In this document: one piece after another, positions 11,658-23,576 of the stretch
How the letters are laid out: each line of letters begins with the position of its first letter
Numbering within the stretch: the stretch's first letter is position 1
NCBI RefSeq assembly: GCF_003576645.1
Contig: NC_044925.1
Span: forward strand, 312,522 to 376,521
Direction: 5' to 3'
Origin: Ipomoea triloba
Taxonomy: Eukaryota > Streptophyta > Magnoliopsida > Solanales > Convolvulaceae
Length of the DNA: 64,000 nt
Program-made: the position numbers and the translations under genes
Notes under the pieces: model-generated
Told to the model about the DNA's origin: nothing
Seen by the model: only the letters and a program-made list of their open reading frames with translations
The model's database searches: none

Positions 11658-11890
11658 TTTGTATAAAATCAGAATCACAATAAACTTGTCCCCTCTCAAA
11701 TGTTTTGGCCATTGGTATATATAATGGACTATTTTCTTTAGAAAAATGTATTGTGACAAGTTCTTTTAATAAACTTTTTAGGTTTTTGGCCAGAGTACAG
11801 AAAGAATGAAGGTTTAGAACCATAATAGGCACAGACAACCTGATTGATCTTCTAATGAATCTGTGGGTTTCTGGACCAACTTCTCAAGTA
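11658..11890 (-). other. FKBP13 3' UTR / downstream region
   Basis: About 230 bp between the FKBP13 stop codon and the Helitron end. It has no convincing coding frame and is probably the 3' UTR. Confidence 0.5.
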
Positions 11891-14852
11891 TCAAGCTTTG
11901 CCAACGAACTCAACGTCAAACAGAAGAACTGAATCAGGCGGAATAATGCATGAACCTACATCATATATAACCAGGCAGCACGAGATTAGAAAACAACATA
12001 GAACAGATCTTTCATCGTATACGCAGAAGCATGTAATTTAAACATCTCATACATTACCTCCTCTACAGCCAGCCCCTCGCATTCCATATCCAAGCTCGGG
12101 AGGAATCTTCAGTTTACGTTTTCCTCCTAACGTTTTATTGAGATAGAAATGCGTGTTTAGCTTTATTTCTCTTATGTTTAGTACAAGTTAAGAATATGAG
12201 GTTTCCACCTTACCAGCTAACATGGGAGGAATACCATCACCTCCTAGAATTCCCTGATCCCAGCCTTTAATGACCTATCACATAAGGTATACCAATAAGG
12301 AATGCAGTCATCACTGAATGTTACAACAACTGGCTAATAGAGAGAGTATGCATCTGATCTCCTTAGCCCAACAGCTAGAATGGCTACTAATAAGTTCGAA
12401 TGCAAGAGGAGACGAGACACACAAGTTAACCATAAACAAATAATAGCCGGGCGTTTGGTTGGAGGGAATTACAATTCCATTCCCACCTGATTTCGAAGGC
12501 AAGCAAATTCCTTCGTTTGGTTGGGGGGAATTGAAATTCCCTCATTTTCATGGAATTAGAATCCCATGTCCCCCCTTGGTATTTCAATTCCATGGAATAT
12601 AGGATCCTTATATAGTTTAATACATAGAAGTGTAGAGTACACAGGGAGATACAATCTATTGTTATCTTTTATTATAATATATTCTTCCTATTCTCTTCTT
12701 CTTTGGTTTTCTCACATATTTTGTTTTCGCCTAACTAGCGTGTGGTTGTTATTCTCCACCCGCCAGGCCTTTCAATCCCTCAATTTCAACACCACCAAAG
12801 AAAAAGGACCTTCGATGGAATTAACTCTTTCATAAATTCATAGCCAGAACCCTCACTTTAGCAATAAAGCACTAATTTAGTGCACAAAATAAAGGGTTTG
12901 TATGATTCCATATTTGCAAGTGGATTAATCAAAAGTTTGGTATTATTTAATCCCACCTGAACCACCTCCCAACTCCCTCTTTGTTTTTAGTCCAAAGTTT
13001 TGGAATTGGACGTCGCAGTGGGGGACCATTGCCTAATCCAAATATGTAAACTGATCATAGGATTTAAGGGCATTGTTAGTCCAATCCCTGAAGCCCAATA
13101 ATTAACCAAAATGCCGTTAACTGATTTCTAAGAATCTGTTAGCTCATACCAGTCTATTTGTTCATTGCTCTAAGGGTACTAGACTTCTGTTCTAGTCTTC
13201 TAGAAAATATAAGAATACAACTGCTTTAGAAGATAGATATCACAGATCCTACTCACTGCCAGTTTGATCCTCAACTATCCAATCCCTATCAAGTATCAAC
13301 CACAATGGCCATAACCAAACAAACATCTGGATACTTTCAGCATTAATAAGTAAATCCTTGACATGATTAAAATTGTGCAATATAATTCACTCGGTAATTT
13401 ATGGTACAAATTATGGGAATAATCTGGCACGTAATTGCCTAGTCCTACTCCTGACTAGGGTCCACGTGTGAATTAAAAGATGTGTAGATATTGAATTCCA
13501 AATAACTGGCAAAGTCAGGGCAGACATTGTCCAACTGTTACTGTAACATACACAACCCATAGTACTGGTATGACTAGGATTCGAGGACAGGCATTACATA
13601 CATCCTGATCCAAACAAGACGGGATGTAGCAAGAAGACACCTAAATAAAGGAAACTGCTTATGAAGGTGGGAGGTGGTCAAGTTCACAATCCACAGGAAA
13701 TAATTATCACAACTAAGGACTCAAAATTCTTTCCTAAGAGGACTCATGCCGGCCTATGAGTAATTACCTCTCCTAAGATGATTCCAATCGTGAATCGTGC
13801 AAACACATTTTAATGCATTGTAGTTCTAACTAGTACTATACCGATAGCCTGTTAGGGCACATTCAACTCGACCAACAGCTAGCTCTGATTACTGATTCAC
13901 AAACACTTAAATTCACCACATCATTAACAAATTAAAGAGCAACAAGTTGAGTGTGAAGTAACAATATACCTCACCAACACCAACGCGAAACGTGAGAGGT
14001 TTCCCCCGGTTGTAGCTGCTGTCAAAGACCTTCCCATTCTCCAACTTACCTGTATAGTGTGCCTGATGTGTAATCCAAATTCTTCATCCATTAATAACAA
14101 CAAAAATGTTGAGATTAACAATAATAATGGTAAAAAACAAAGAAGACAAAATGGTAATGTGCCCAAGTCCACGGCACAAATTTAAATATGGTTGATTAGA
14201 GTTAACACCATCTAAGGTCGGGATGGTTTTGGCACGTTTAGTCCTAAACTTTTAAATTAACCATCCGAAAGCCTATGGATCATGGGGTCAATTTAAAAGT
14301 TGAGGACTAAACGTGTCAAAATCAATATACCGGAGTACTTAGATGGTATTAACTCATATCTCTTTTACTTCTTTATGTTATGCCATTGCCATAATCTCAA
14401 CAATAAATCATCACAATCCCTAATTACATTACAGAAGATGAGTATTAGCTATAGCTAACCTTAATGAGCTGGCCTTTTTCAGCCTGAGGACCAAACCCCA
14501 AAACCTTATCGCAATATGCAAGCCCGGAAGGCGCGGCCGTGAACTCACACGCCGCCGACGTTGTTTCTTCAGCAGCCGCGGATTGCCGCAATCCAACAGC
14601 CCCTAAACACAATCCTAACACCCCAATCGCTTCTCTCCTCCCCACCACAACTGGCCGCCGCTGTTCCTCCCTCGCCGGAGATCCGGAACTGCAAATCTTC
14701 GGCGTGCTGCAGCCAGTGTGGAGTGACGGCGAGACTGTTGAGAAAGGTGCGGTGGGAAGTGAGTTGGTGATGAGAGCGCAATGCTTTGTGGAGTTGAAGA
14801 AGGAAGATGGGAGAGAGTGAGAGTACATCTCCACAGGGATATTATGATGCAA
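11891..14852 (-). CDS. FKBP13: Thylakoid-lumen FKBP-type prolyl isomerase (FKBP13)
   Basis: Peptidyl-prolyl cis-trans isomerase of the chloroplast lumen; in Arabidopsis the family member is redox-regulated and binds the Rieske precursor. Five exons read on the minus strand: 14852-14460, 14062-13970, 12274-12214, 12126-12058 and 11955-11891, joining to 226 aa (Arabidopsis about 208). All introns are GT-AG and the frame holds throughout. A transit peptide is followed by a twin-arginine signal ([16 protein letters not shown] at 72-73) and an Ala-rich cleavage region. The FKBP domain shows [36 protein letters not shown] and the C-terminal FDVEFVGKA. Both regulatory cysteine pairs are present (CEF...YCDK and GCRGGSC). 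The start could instead be Met9. Introns 1 and 2 hold transposon remnants. Confidence 0.93.
12447..12600. repeat. Possible transposon fragment in FKBP13 intron 2
   Basis: Two imperfect copies of a GTTTGGTTGGRGGGAATT motif (from 12451 and 12513) resemble the ends of PIF/hAT MITEs. I found no matching right end or target duplication. The remainder of the 1.7-kb intron shows nothing else. Confidence 0.35.
14199..14355. mobile_element. Short palindromic MITE in FKBP13 intron 1
   Basis: A 157-bp stretch with ends GAGTTAACACCATCTAAG and CTTAGATGGTATTAACTC (one mismatch). The inner arms also pair (CACGTTTAGTCCT with AGGACTAAACGTG). No target duplication is obvious, so the class is unassigned; the long inverted repeats suggest MULE-like. 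Confidence 0.7.
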
Positions 14853-15000
14853 ATTCAGAGCTTAGTTTAAGGTGTTGTTTTGTGGCCATTTCTGATGGGC
14901 AAGCCTTATATTTCCCCTTTCAGATTCTCATTATCTTTTTGTGTGTTGGGAAAACAGTTAACACTTAACACAGCCTCACAGAGGACAGCGCGCTTAGTGC

Positions 15001-15640
15001 TTTTTTTTTTTTCTTTTTTTTTTTTTTAATACAATTTAAAATATGTTTCATTTTTTAAAGAAAAAGTTAATGTATTAAATCAGACAACAACAAGATAAGT
15101 AGGCGGACTATCAAATCATTCTCCCAACCTGACACAAAAATGGCTTCTCAAACAACAGTGTGAGCAACACAATTCACATATCACTTAACAAAATGAAACT
15201 CAACACCGCTTATCAAGGATGCCGATTCCTTAGAATCGTCAATACTAACACCAAAAACATAATTAAAAGACTCTGAATATAATGCGTAGTAAAGCAAATG
15301 ATAATCTGTCTCGACATCAACATCCCCCAAACATGTTTCTTTCAACCAACTAAGGGTTGTGCGAATACAAACAGTTTCAACCTCTTTGACTGTGAAATTA
15401 CCCATTATGCGCATACCCTTGGTCTCCAATAAACTGCCCTCATCATCTCGCAGCACCCATTTTAACCTCATAGCATTATTCTTTGGATCAAAGGAGACAT
15501 CCGTATTCAACTTCAACCTACCAGCGTCTAGCACCTTCCACTTCATAGTATTAAAGACAAAAGAGACATCACTCCAAACTTTATCATTCTTACTTCCCCA
15601 TACACACTGATAGAGTAAATATGCAAATACAGTCAGGAAA
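15001..15640 (-). mobile_element. 5'-truncated LINE 3' end with RNase H domain
   Basis: The minus-strand frame 15546-15181 encodes a plant LINE-type RNase H domain: LKLNTDVSFD (first catalytic Asp), a WVLRDDEG strand, EVETVCI (Glu) and VETDYHLLYYAL (Asp). It is followed by a short 3' region and a terminal run of A on the minus strand (T-rich 15001-15028). RNase H at the end of the ORF plus a poly(A) tail is the expected 3' end of a plant L1-like retrotransposon truncated at its 5' end. The 5' boundary is approximate and I could not find a target duplication. A captured or host RNase H-like gene fragment is the alternative. Confidence 0.7.
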
Positions 15641-16922
15641 TACTCTTTATTAATGAATGGGTCGGGTACAATGCAGCTATACCTAATAGAACTCGGTCAA
15701 CGTGGTAGTGGCTCATAGGTTCCCGAGCTACTTGACTATTATATAGAAAACAACCAAAAATTTCCTTCACAACATTAAATGCGGTATATATAGGCTGTCA
15801 AGGGACATGAGTCGGGCTTGCAGCATGGCGACCGCGTGGCAGACATGCACAAGCCTAAAGGCGGGTCCTGTACCTGGCAAGTAGTATGGCTCCAACAAAT
15901 CGACCTGGCTTAATGGACCGGGGAGGAATAAAATACTGATCAAGGTAAATAGACCGGGATAATGTACAAAGAGCGGGGAATAACCCCTGTCACACCCCAA
16001 AACAACATTACAAACCGGCAACAAATTATTAAGATCCCAATTTAAGCGCTAAGATCGGTCTCAAATCTCAATTCACAATTATTCTCTTTGAATTAAGGTG
16101 GGATGAGAAGGAAAATTACAAATTGGATAGATTTTAGGACTTAAATCTCAATATTTATGCTCAATTTGGGATCTGAAGGTGAAAATGACGAAAATACCTT
16201 TAAAATTTTTAAATTACGGCATGTCGTAAGTAAACAAATGAGTGACTAACGTTGTGAATTTTGACACTAAACAATAGTCATGGATAAAAATTGATGGCAA
16301 AATAATAGTTGTGGACGAAAATTGGTAGAAATTAAACATGTTGACTAAAACTGCCATTTTGTTAATACCCATGGGACCAAAATTAAATTTTAATCAATTC
16401 TATTTTCACCAACAGTCATTTAATAAAACTTTTACAAAATATTTTTTAGTGTAATTTAGCATGTGCACAACTGCACACCTTCAAAATTTCCCAGATCAAA
16501 TTTATAATATGAGATCCAAATTGTGGTTAACGACAAATTATTAATTGTGTGGACTATAGTTTATATAATTGTGTGAATGATGAATATAAGGTACATTATT
16601 TGATAATATATATAAAATAATGTATTTTCAGTATTTAAATAGTGTACTTTATATATAAAAAAATGGAGTATATTTTTAATATATTAAAAATGTATTTGTT
16701 ATTTATGTTCTACCAGCCGTGCGGAGTATGGTAAATGAAATGCAATTAATGATCGGTGATTAACTGAGATTTTGTACTGGAATGAATTTGCTTTGCCACA
16801 TGACTTATTGGCCCGTGGCCTGGTTATACAATAACGTCATTTAAGATCAGGGAAAGATTTATACAAATTATTTGGGCGCTAAATTTGATTTCGGCGGGAG
16901 TGTTCCCACCGCTCTTTCATGG
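15641..16922. other. Intergenic spacer before the PPR gene
   Basis: No gene recognised. The segment includes PPR promoter and 5' UTR DNA. Open frames here are short and unconvincing. Confidence 0.5.
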
Positions 16923-18878
16923 ATGAACACCACCACCAGATGGCTCTCCCGGAAACTGAATCCACCTCTTACCTATCTCATTTTCTCCGTAAGAGCATTT
17001 GCCTCCGGGAATCCAATTTCTTCATCATCCCAAGCGAAGCCTTATTGTGTCGACAATGCAATAGGAATAAGCCTCCTCCTCTCCTCTTGTGGGAGAGAAG
17101 GCAATCTTCGTTTGGGAAGTTGCATTCATGCCTTCACTATGAAGAATCCCGGACCCTTTGACCCCCAGAATCAAACCGCCACTCGAGTTCTCAACTCTCT
17201 CCTCACAATGTATGCAAGATGCGGTGAATTGCTTGACGCCGTTAAGGTGTTTGAGGATATGCCTGTAAGAGACACCGTTTCCTGGAACTCAATAATTTCA
17301 GGGTTCATAAACAACGGGGCGTTTGAAATGGGACTTGGGTATTTTAAAGAGTTGCTGAGTTTGGGGTTTGGCTGGTTTGATCATGCTAGTTTAACTACCA
17401 TTTTATCGGCATGTGATAGGGCTCAGTTTCTTATGGTCAATAAAATGATGCATGGATTGGTGTTTCTGAGTGGCTATGAGAGAGAGGTTTCCGTGGGGAA
17501 TGCTTTGGTTACTTCATATTTTAGATGCGGGAGTCCAGATTCAGGGAGGCGGGTTTTTGATGAGATGGTTCAGAGGAATGTTATCACTTGGACAGCTATT
17601 ATATCTGGGCTTGCTCAAAATGATTTTTATGAGGAAAGCTTGAAATTGTTTGATAAGTTTCGCTGTGGATCTGATGTCCCTAATCATTTAACCTATTTGA
17701 GCGCAATATTGGCATGTAGTGGCATGCAAGCACTCAAAAAGGGTTGTCAGATTCATGCTATTGTTTGGAAATTGGGATTTCAATCAAATTTGTGTATGGA
17801 GAGTGCACTTATGGATATGTATTCCAAGTGTGGCAGTATAGAGGATGCTTGGCAAATCTTTGAGTCTGCTGAGGTGCTTGACACAGTTTCATTGACAGTC
17901 ATCCTTGTAGGTTTTTCCCAAAACGGATTTGAAGAAGAGGCTTTGCAAATTTTCATCAAAATCATCAAATCAGGAATTGACATTGACCCAAATGTGGTGT
18001 CAGCCATTCTTGGGGTTTTTGGTAGTGATACACTGTTAGGGCTTGGAAAACAAGTTCACTCGCTAATTATCAAGAAAGGGTTCCTTCCCAATCCCTTCGT
18101 TAGCAATGGGCTAATTAACATGTACTCCAAATGCGGTGAATTGCAGGAATCTGTCAAAGTCTTTGACCAGATGCCTCAAAGGAATCCAGTTTCATGGAAC
18201 TCGTTGATTGCAGCTTTTGCCCGGCATGGTAATGGTTTTAGAGCACTTAAGTTATATGAAGAAATGAGATCAAATGGCGTTGAGCCAACAGATGTTACCT
18301 TTCTCTCTTTGCTTCATGCTTGTAGTCATGTAGGCTTGGTGGAGAAAGGAATGCAGTTTTTTGAATCCATGCAGACAGTTTATGGAATGGTTCCCAGGAT
18401 GGAACACTATGCTTCTGTTGTTGACATGCTTGGAAGATCAGGGCTTCTAAATGAAGCGAAATGCTTTATTGAGGGGCTACCAACAAAGCCTGATGTACTA
18501 GTTTGGCAGGCTCTACTTGGTGCTTGTAGTATTCATGGAGATACTGATATGGGAAAATATGCAGCTGAACAGTGGCTTTTGGCTTCACCTGATAGCCCAA
18601 TTCCATATGTCCTACTGGCTAATATACATTCTTCCAAAAGGCAATGGAAAGAGAGAGCAATAATTATCAAGAAAATGAAAGAGACAGGGATAACAAAAGA
18701 GACTGGGATAAGTTGGATTGAAATCGAAAAGAAAGTTCATAACTTTGTCGTTGCTGATCAGATGCATCCACAATGTGATAGTATTTATGGTACCTTGTTG
18801 GAGTTATATAGACACATTGGAGATGAAGGATATGTTCCAGATAAGAGAAAATTGTGCTATATAGATCATGATGAGTAG
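16923..18878 (+). CDS. Pentatricopeptide repeat protein, PLS class with E domain
   Basis: Intronless 651-aa protein. PPR proteins bind organellar RNA, one residue pair per repeat; PLS-class members usually direct C-to-U editing or processing in mitochondria or plastids. About ten to twelve PLS-type repeats are visible, with motifs such as DTVSWNSIISGF, NVITWTAIISGLAQN, NALVTSYFRCGS, DMYSKCGSIEDA and NPVSWNSLIAAFARHG. The C-terminus is an E/E+ extension (LVWQALLGACSIHGD, ISWIEI, VHNFVVADQMHP) and stops before any DYW deaminase. The frame stays open upstream to a TTG at 16872, but the first ATG in frame is at 16923. The N-terminus looks like a targeting peptide (MNTTTRWLSRKL). From memory it resembles the At3g05340 group; not confirmed. 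Confidence 0.92.
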   Translation: MNTTTRWLSRKLNPPLTYLIFSVRAFASGNPISSSSQAKPYCVDNAIGISLLLSSCGREGNLRLGSCIHAFTMKNPGPFDPQNQTATRVLNSLLTMYARCGELLDAVKVFEDMPVRDTVSWNSIISGFINNGAFEMGLGYFKELLSLGFGWFDHASLTTILSACDRAQFLMVNKMMHGLVFLSGYEREVSVGNALVTSYFRCGSPDSGRRVFDEMVQRNVITWTAIISGLAQNDFYEESLKLFDKFRCGSDVPNHLTYLSAILACSGMQALKKGCQIHAIVWKLGFQSNLCMESALMDMYSKCGSIEDAWQIFESAEVLDTVSLTVILVGFSQNGFEEEALQIFIKIIKSGIDIDPNVVSAILGVFGSDTLLGLGKQVHSLIIKKGFLPNPFVSNGLINMYSKCGELQESVKVFDQMPQRNPVSWNSLIAAFARHGNGFRALKLYEEMRSNGVEPTDVTFLSLLHACSHVGLVEKGMQFFESMQTVYGMVPRMEHYASVVDMLGRSGLLNEAKCFIEGLPTKPDVLVWQALLGACSIHGDTDMGKYAAEQWLLASPDSPIPYVLLANIHSSKRQWKERAIIIKKMKETGITKETGISWIEIEKKVHNFVVADQMHPQCDSIYGTLLELYRHIGDEGYVPDKRKLCYIDHDE

Positions 18879-20460
18879 GAAATGTAAAGGATTTGTAAGA
18901 CCTCACACAATTCACAAGCCTGGTGAAAAGGAACCTTAAACTCTTGAATGCCCGAACTTCAGTTGCTTTGCCTGCAGTATGGAATTTATTTGTTTTTGGC
19001 CAGTTATCTATTTGAGTTCTTTAATTGCAGGGAGTTGGTTCTCTGAAGGAGCAATTACTAAATTGTGGCAGTAAAGCTACAAAGAATGAAATGAGTTTTT
19101 GTATTGAAAGCCTGTTTGTCTCTCAAGATCTTTACTTTTCTCAATGGATATAATTCTAATGGAAAAGAAATGTGAAACTTGGTCAACATCAACTTTAAAA
19201 ACTTCTACAGAATGTAATAGCTCACTCCATAAGTAGAGAAAATGCCAAATCTCTCTGCTGCAGATTTCTCTTTTGCTGGCTCAAGTGCTCCTATCAAAGG
19301 GATCAAATACTCAATTGAGTAGTTTGCACATGTAAGATTCATTGCTTGATTACTTGATTTTTATGTCCAGTTTATCACACAAACAATTCCTCGGAAATGC
19401 AGCAAATCAGATTTGACATGATTGCATGAAGTGTCTGAATCCTTTCTTAGTTCTTAATTTCTACAACTATGTAAGAGATTTTTTTGTAGCCCACCATGTT
19501 CCTCTAAAAGGACAAAGCTCTTCACTAGATGTTTAGCCAGGTTTCACCACCTGTATTCATTGAAGACAAAATACTTCTTGAAATGACAAGAGACAATCTG
19601 GTGAAGAAAAATTCCAACTGGTTGATCAAACAAATGTTTCATTTGATTTATTAGTGTTTACATGCCCATTATCCTTATGAAAAATCTTCATCTCCTTCTA
19701 ATTCATGTGGAGAAAATTCAAAAAACAATATTTGGAATGATGCTTTTCAGTAGTAGACTAGTAGATATCATTACTTCTATAGTTTCTCTAGGCTCCGTTG
19801 TTTAACATTATTTTAGTTGAACAGCAGCCAGGCGCTGGTTCTATACACCTCCACTACTTGGCTGGTCTGAACTTTACATATTAAATACTGGTTATATGGA
19901 GCTAGACAGATATGAGGTGTTTACAATAATGAAGTTGAGTGAAGTGATTAAAAGCTGATTTTCTGACAAGTGGAGGAAGAGTTCAGTAGTGTTTGGATAT
20001 CGGATAACTTCAATAAGGTAAGCAACTTCTTTGATGTGGTTTATTATTTAGTGGAAAAACACATGTTCTTACAGTTTGAGCTGTTTCAGATATATACAGC
20101 TGCACCAGTATGTACATCCTGCCTGGCTGTTTCTCAAGGATTTCAGGAACTCTTGTTGACGAAAGCATGACACTTGACGGTATGAACCTTTCTGTATTTT
20201 AACTCTGTGTGTGTTTGTATTTTAGAGACCTCTGAAGTGTCCAAAAAGATGAACACACATTGAGCCTATGAATGCATGAATTGTGTTATGGTTACTGTAC
20301 TGCTTTGCCATTTCTGGTAGAGACTTGTTATAAAAGCTTCAGGTCCAAACACAAATTTCTAATTTTTATCCAAAATAAAATTACTGTAAAATAGAAAATT
20401 ACTGTATGTAGTTAACTATCCACTAGAGGAATCCTACTTGAAAATGTAGAAGGAAAAGAA
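18879..20460. other. Spacer between PPR (+) and GUX-like (-) genes, convergent
   Basis: 1.6 kb of 3' flanking sequence for two convergent genes. It probably includes both 3' UTRs. No coding frame or repeat family is recognised. Confidence 0.5.
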
Positions 20461-23006
20461 TCATGTAAGGAAACTTCTTGGATCTTTCACTGGAACTTTC
20501 CAGTGTCCATCAGCAAAACTGGCATTTTTAGCATTCTCCCTCCACATTCTTATCTCGGTTTCCACCTGTGGATCAAGAGCACAATAATGCTGTAGATTCT
20601 CAGGCATTTTCTCATAAACTTTCCACCACATTGTGTGAGCCATGTCACTTGCAAAACGTTGGTTTTCCAAGCTATCCCAGTTACAATCATAATCTCGATA
20701 ACACTTCCATGGTTTCATCCCTAGAAAATGCACAGTGTACACATTCTTTGGTACTTCACGTTTATCATCCGGAACTACTAGGTAATCCTTTAGAAAATTT
20801 AAGGCAGCTGGCCACCGGTGCCACCACGAGAAAACTTCATTCAAGAACCCTTGATCACCCCCATTGTATGAGCCAGTGGTCTTTGTTTTCTGCATTAGGG
20901 TTTTGAAGGTACATTCTGAGGGTTCTACTAGCATTAGACCGGAGTTGAACACATGTCTGCTATTCCCAACTGCTGATAATTGTGGGTATGTGAAAAACTT
21001 GTCCAAATTTCTCAGGAGAATGAAATCTGAGTCTATGAAGATAAGTTTATCGTACTCCACAAGTTGCCATATCCGAAGTTTGCTGTAGTTCCATTCATTG
21101 TATGCATTTTTCTCTGCATGTGGACTTCGAATCCTCTTTATTTTCTTAGTTTTCCATCCCGCTGCTCTGAGACCACTGAGGGATTTTTGAGAGATAGTTT
21201 CGTCAATTAGGAGGATTAGGTCTTTTGTCGATGTGAATTGCTTGATGCTTTGAGCCAAAGCTATTGCACCACAGACGTAGGCTTCTGATGAATGGATGAT
21301 AGTTACGTAAGCCTCTCTTGGCTGGCGTAGGGTCTTGTTAGAGGCTCTTCCCTGTAATTCTTGACCTGATTTACACAAGATATACATTAAGATGAGGTAT
21401 TATCTGAAGAAGCTAAGGGTCATTTGTTGTTAAAATTCTTATGCCATTTAATCCCTCTGGGTGTTGTTTTGCTTGTGGGATAAGGGGAATTACTAACAAA
21501 CTACTATTATCCCTTTTTAGGATCATAAAGAGAACTTCAGTAAAAAGTAAATAAAGTTTATTGTAACACAATATACATATGCTAATTGGGCAGTTTCACC
21601 CCTGCCATGCCAGTAAATTTTTCACTTCATCTAGTTCTGCACCCTTAATGCAAGTTGTGCTTGGCATTTAACCTTGTCCTGCTTCTACTACATATTTTGT
21701 TACAGAATTCTAGAGTCAGTGGTTGGATCCTGTCATCACTAAAATCCTGCTTTTGTTGACATTTTTAGTTTTATATTACTTTTGATAGATCATCTCACTT
21801 CAACAAAATTTCTTATATATACCCTATATTAATGGTATCCCAGTAGACTACATTTTAATTTAGATCTGGAATATCATATCCTGAAATTAGCACCCTATGG
21901 GAAGCTCTAGCTAAACAATTAAACCTCTTAATTTTTTTATTTTTTATTTTGATGATGAGGGAAACCAGCAGCCACTACGGTATGCAGCGCCCAGAGTGCT
22001 TCGCTGAATTGTAGGCACCTCTATTGGGTGGGACAGCGTCTTGGAAATTTAAGACTGCTTCATACCCAAAGCCAAGGATTGAACCTTTGACCTTTGGTTA
22101 TGGATGGTTGAGTCCCTTTCTACTCAACCACATCCCAGGTTATTATTATGGCTCTTTAAGTATTCATTTTGTATTCCTAATAGGTGAATATCTAGTTGTC
22201 AAGTTCTTACCCTCCATTTTGGATCCACACAAATGCTTACTTTCCTAATAGTTAAACCACATTTCAATTTAACATAGCAATTAAAGAAAGAAGTAAAGCT
22301 CACTTGGTTCATCAAATGGATGAGCAAGTTGGCAAGTTCCTACTGGCACGGCCACTTTCTGCCTCAGCTTTCTCAAGTCAGGCTTATATACCCATGCATC
22401 ATGTCTTTCATGCCATAACATATCCTCACACCTGAAAATCTCCAACATTGGCTCACAAGAGCCAATGAAAACAACATGCATTTCCTTATAACTTCTCCCA
22501 TTTCCCCATCCATTTCTCACCACAAGATTAGCAACCACTAAGTTCACTTGTAACCTAAACACATCTGTTGAACCCCTGCATGGAACCCTAGCCACAACAA
22601 CATTCACATCCTTGTAGTCCTCAAACCTCGGCATTGGTATTTCCGGGCACTTTTGAGGTCGTTCTTCGTTTATCCATTCCGGGAATAAGTTTGTCCACCG
22701 AACACTCCCATTCACACGACCAAACTTCACATTAATCACCTCCGCTTTTTCCGGTAAACCCTTAATCTCCTTCTCCACACTATAAACATTCACTAGACCA
22801 ATCTTCATTCTTGTAACATCTATTTTGGTTTCCAATACTTGGTACCAACTAGGCTTTTGGACTGGTATAGGGAGGATCCATTTTGGGTGTTTTTCATAGG
22901 TTCCTTCTAGGAATTTGATGGTTGTCACAAAAATGAGAGTTAGACAAACAGATATGAGAGCAAAGGTGAAAATCTTGGGACTTGAAAGGGAAGGCTTGAC
23001 TGCCAT
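20461..23006 (-). CDS. GUX: GT8 glycosyltransferase, GUX-like (xylan glucuronosyltransferase family)
   Basis: Family members add glucuronic acid to the xylan backbone in the Golgi. Two exons, 23006-22304 and 21365-20461, join in phase 1 through a GT-AG intron to give 535 aa, close to GUX4/GUX5 length. The N-terminus has one membrane anchor (about residues 12-33, FALISVCLTLIFVTTIKF), fitting a type II Golgi protein. The GT8 domain is in exon 2: EAYVTIIHSSEAYVCGAIAL, the metal-binding DSD in KLIFIDSDFILLRNLD (346-348), HVFNSGLMLVEPS, GGDQGFLNEVFSWW and HFLGMKPW. From memory it fits the GUX4/5 branch better than GUX1-3, but subtype and substrate are inferred. The single intron contains a SINE. 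Confidence 0.88.
21927..22140 (-). mobile_element. tRNA-derived SINE (minus strand) in the GUX-like intron
   Basis: Read on the minus strand there is a Pol III A box (TGTGGTTGAGTAG, 22132-22120) and a B box (GGTTCAATCC, 22086-22077). The body is tRNA-unrelated and the 3' tail is A-rich (T-rich on plus, 21927-21952). The spacing fits a tRNA-derived promoter. A target duplication was not identified. Confidence 0.65.
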
Positions 23007-23039
23007 GGTTCAGCTTCTCTTCTGCTATTGTTTTGGGTG

Positions 23040-23050
23040 TTATATATATA
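23040..23050 (-). promoter_or_regulatory. TATA box candidate for the GUX-like gene
   Basis: TATATATATA on the minus strand about 35 bp before the ATG would leave almost no 5' UTR. A second TATATATA near 23119-23126 is an equally good candidate. Confidence 0.4.
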
Positions 23051-23388
23051 CAAGGAATTTAGTATAGGATATCTGTATATACATATCTCCTTTGCTCCAG
23101 AGTGGATTTATTCAGAGTATATATACACACAAGGAAAGAGAAAATAGTGATGCTAAATTTGTAAGTTCCATTAGTGTAATCATTCATAATCTTCTATCAA
23201 ATCTTAAAAGGATTTTAATGTAACAAAATTTTTTGTTATATACTCCAAATATGGAAATACTGTTCAAATACTAGGAACCAGATCAAAAAGTAAGAAACTT
23301 TCAATCACAACTTATTTTACAGAGAACCCCAATATTATCCTGTCCATAAAAAGCGAAATTCTCTCGTTCTTGGACCCACAAACACCGG

Positions 23389-23576
23389 CCCCACAGAATA
23401 GTGAATAATTATTATATCATCGGTCATGGTCTACTTTGTAAGGTGGACCACTGACACCCTGACCCCATAGAATAGTGGACAATCATTATACCATGGACCA
23501 TGGTCTACTTTGCAAGGTAGACTATTGACATAAAGTTTACACTTTGTAAAGTGGACCATTGACACAAAATTCTTTT
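23389..23576. repeat. Tandem repeat, 74-bp unit, 2.3 copies
   Basis: 23389-23462 and 23463-23536 are diverged copies (both contain CATGGTCTACTTTG). A third partial copy (CTTTGTAAAGTGGACCATTGAC) follows. It lies upstream of the GUX-like gene. Confidence 0.7.

Noticed and set aside
14539..14820. Plus-strand open frames over FKBP13 exon 1
   Set aside because: Shadows of the minus-strand coding exon; no recognisable domain.
16872..16922. TTG-initiated extension of the PPR protein
   Set aside because: Nuclear plant genes rarely start at TTG; the first in-frame ATG at 16923 gives a normal targeting peptide.
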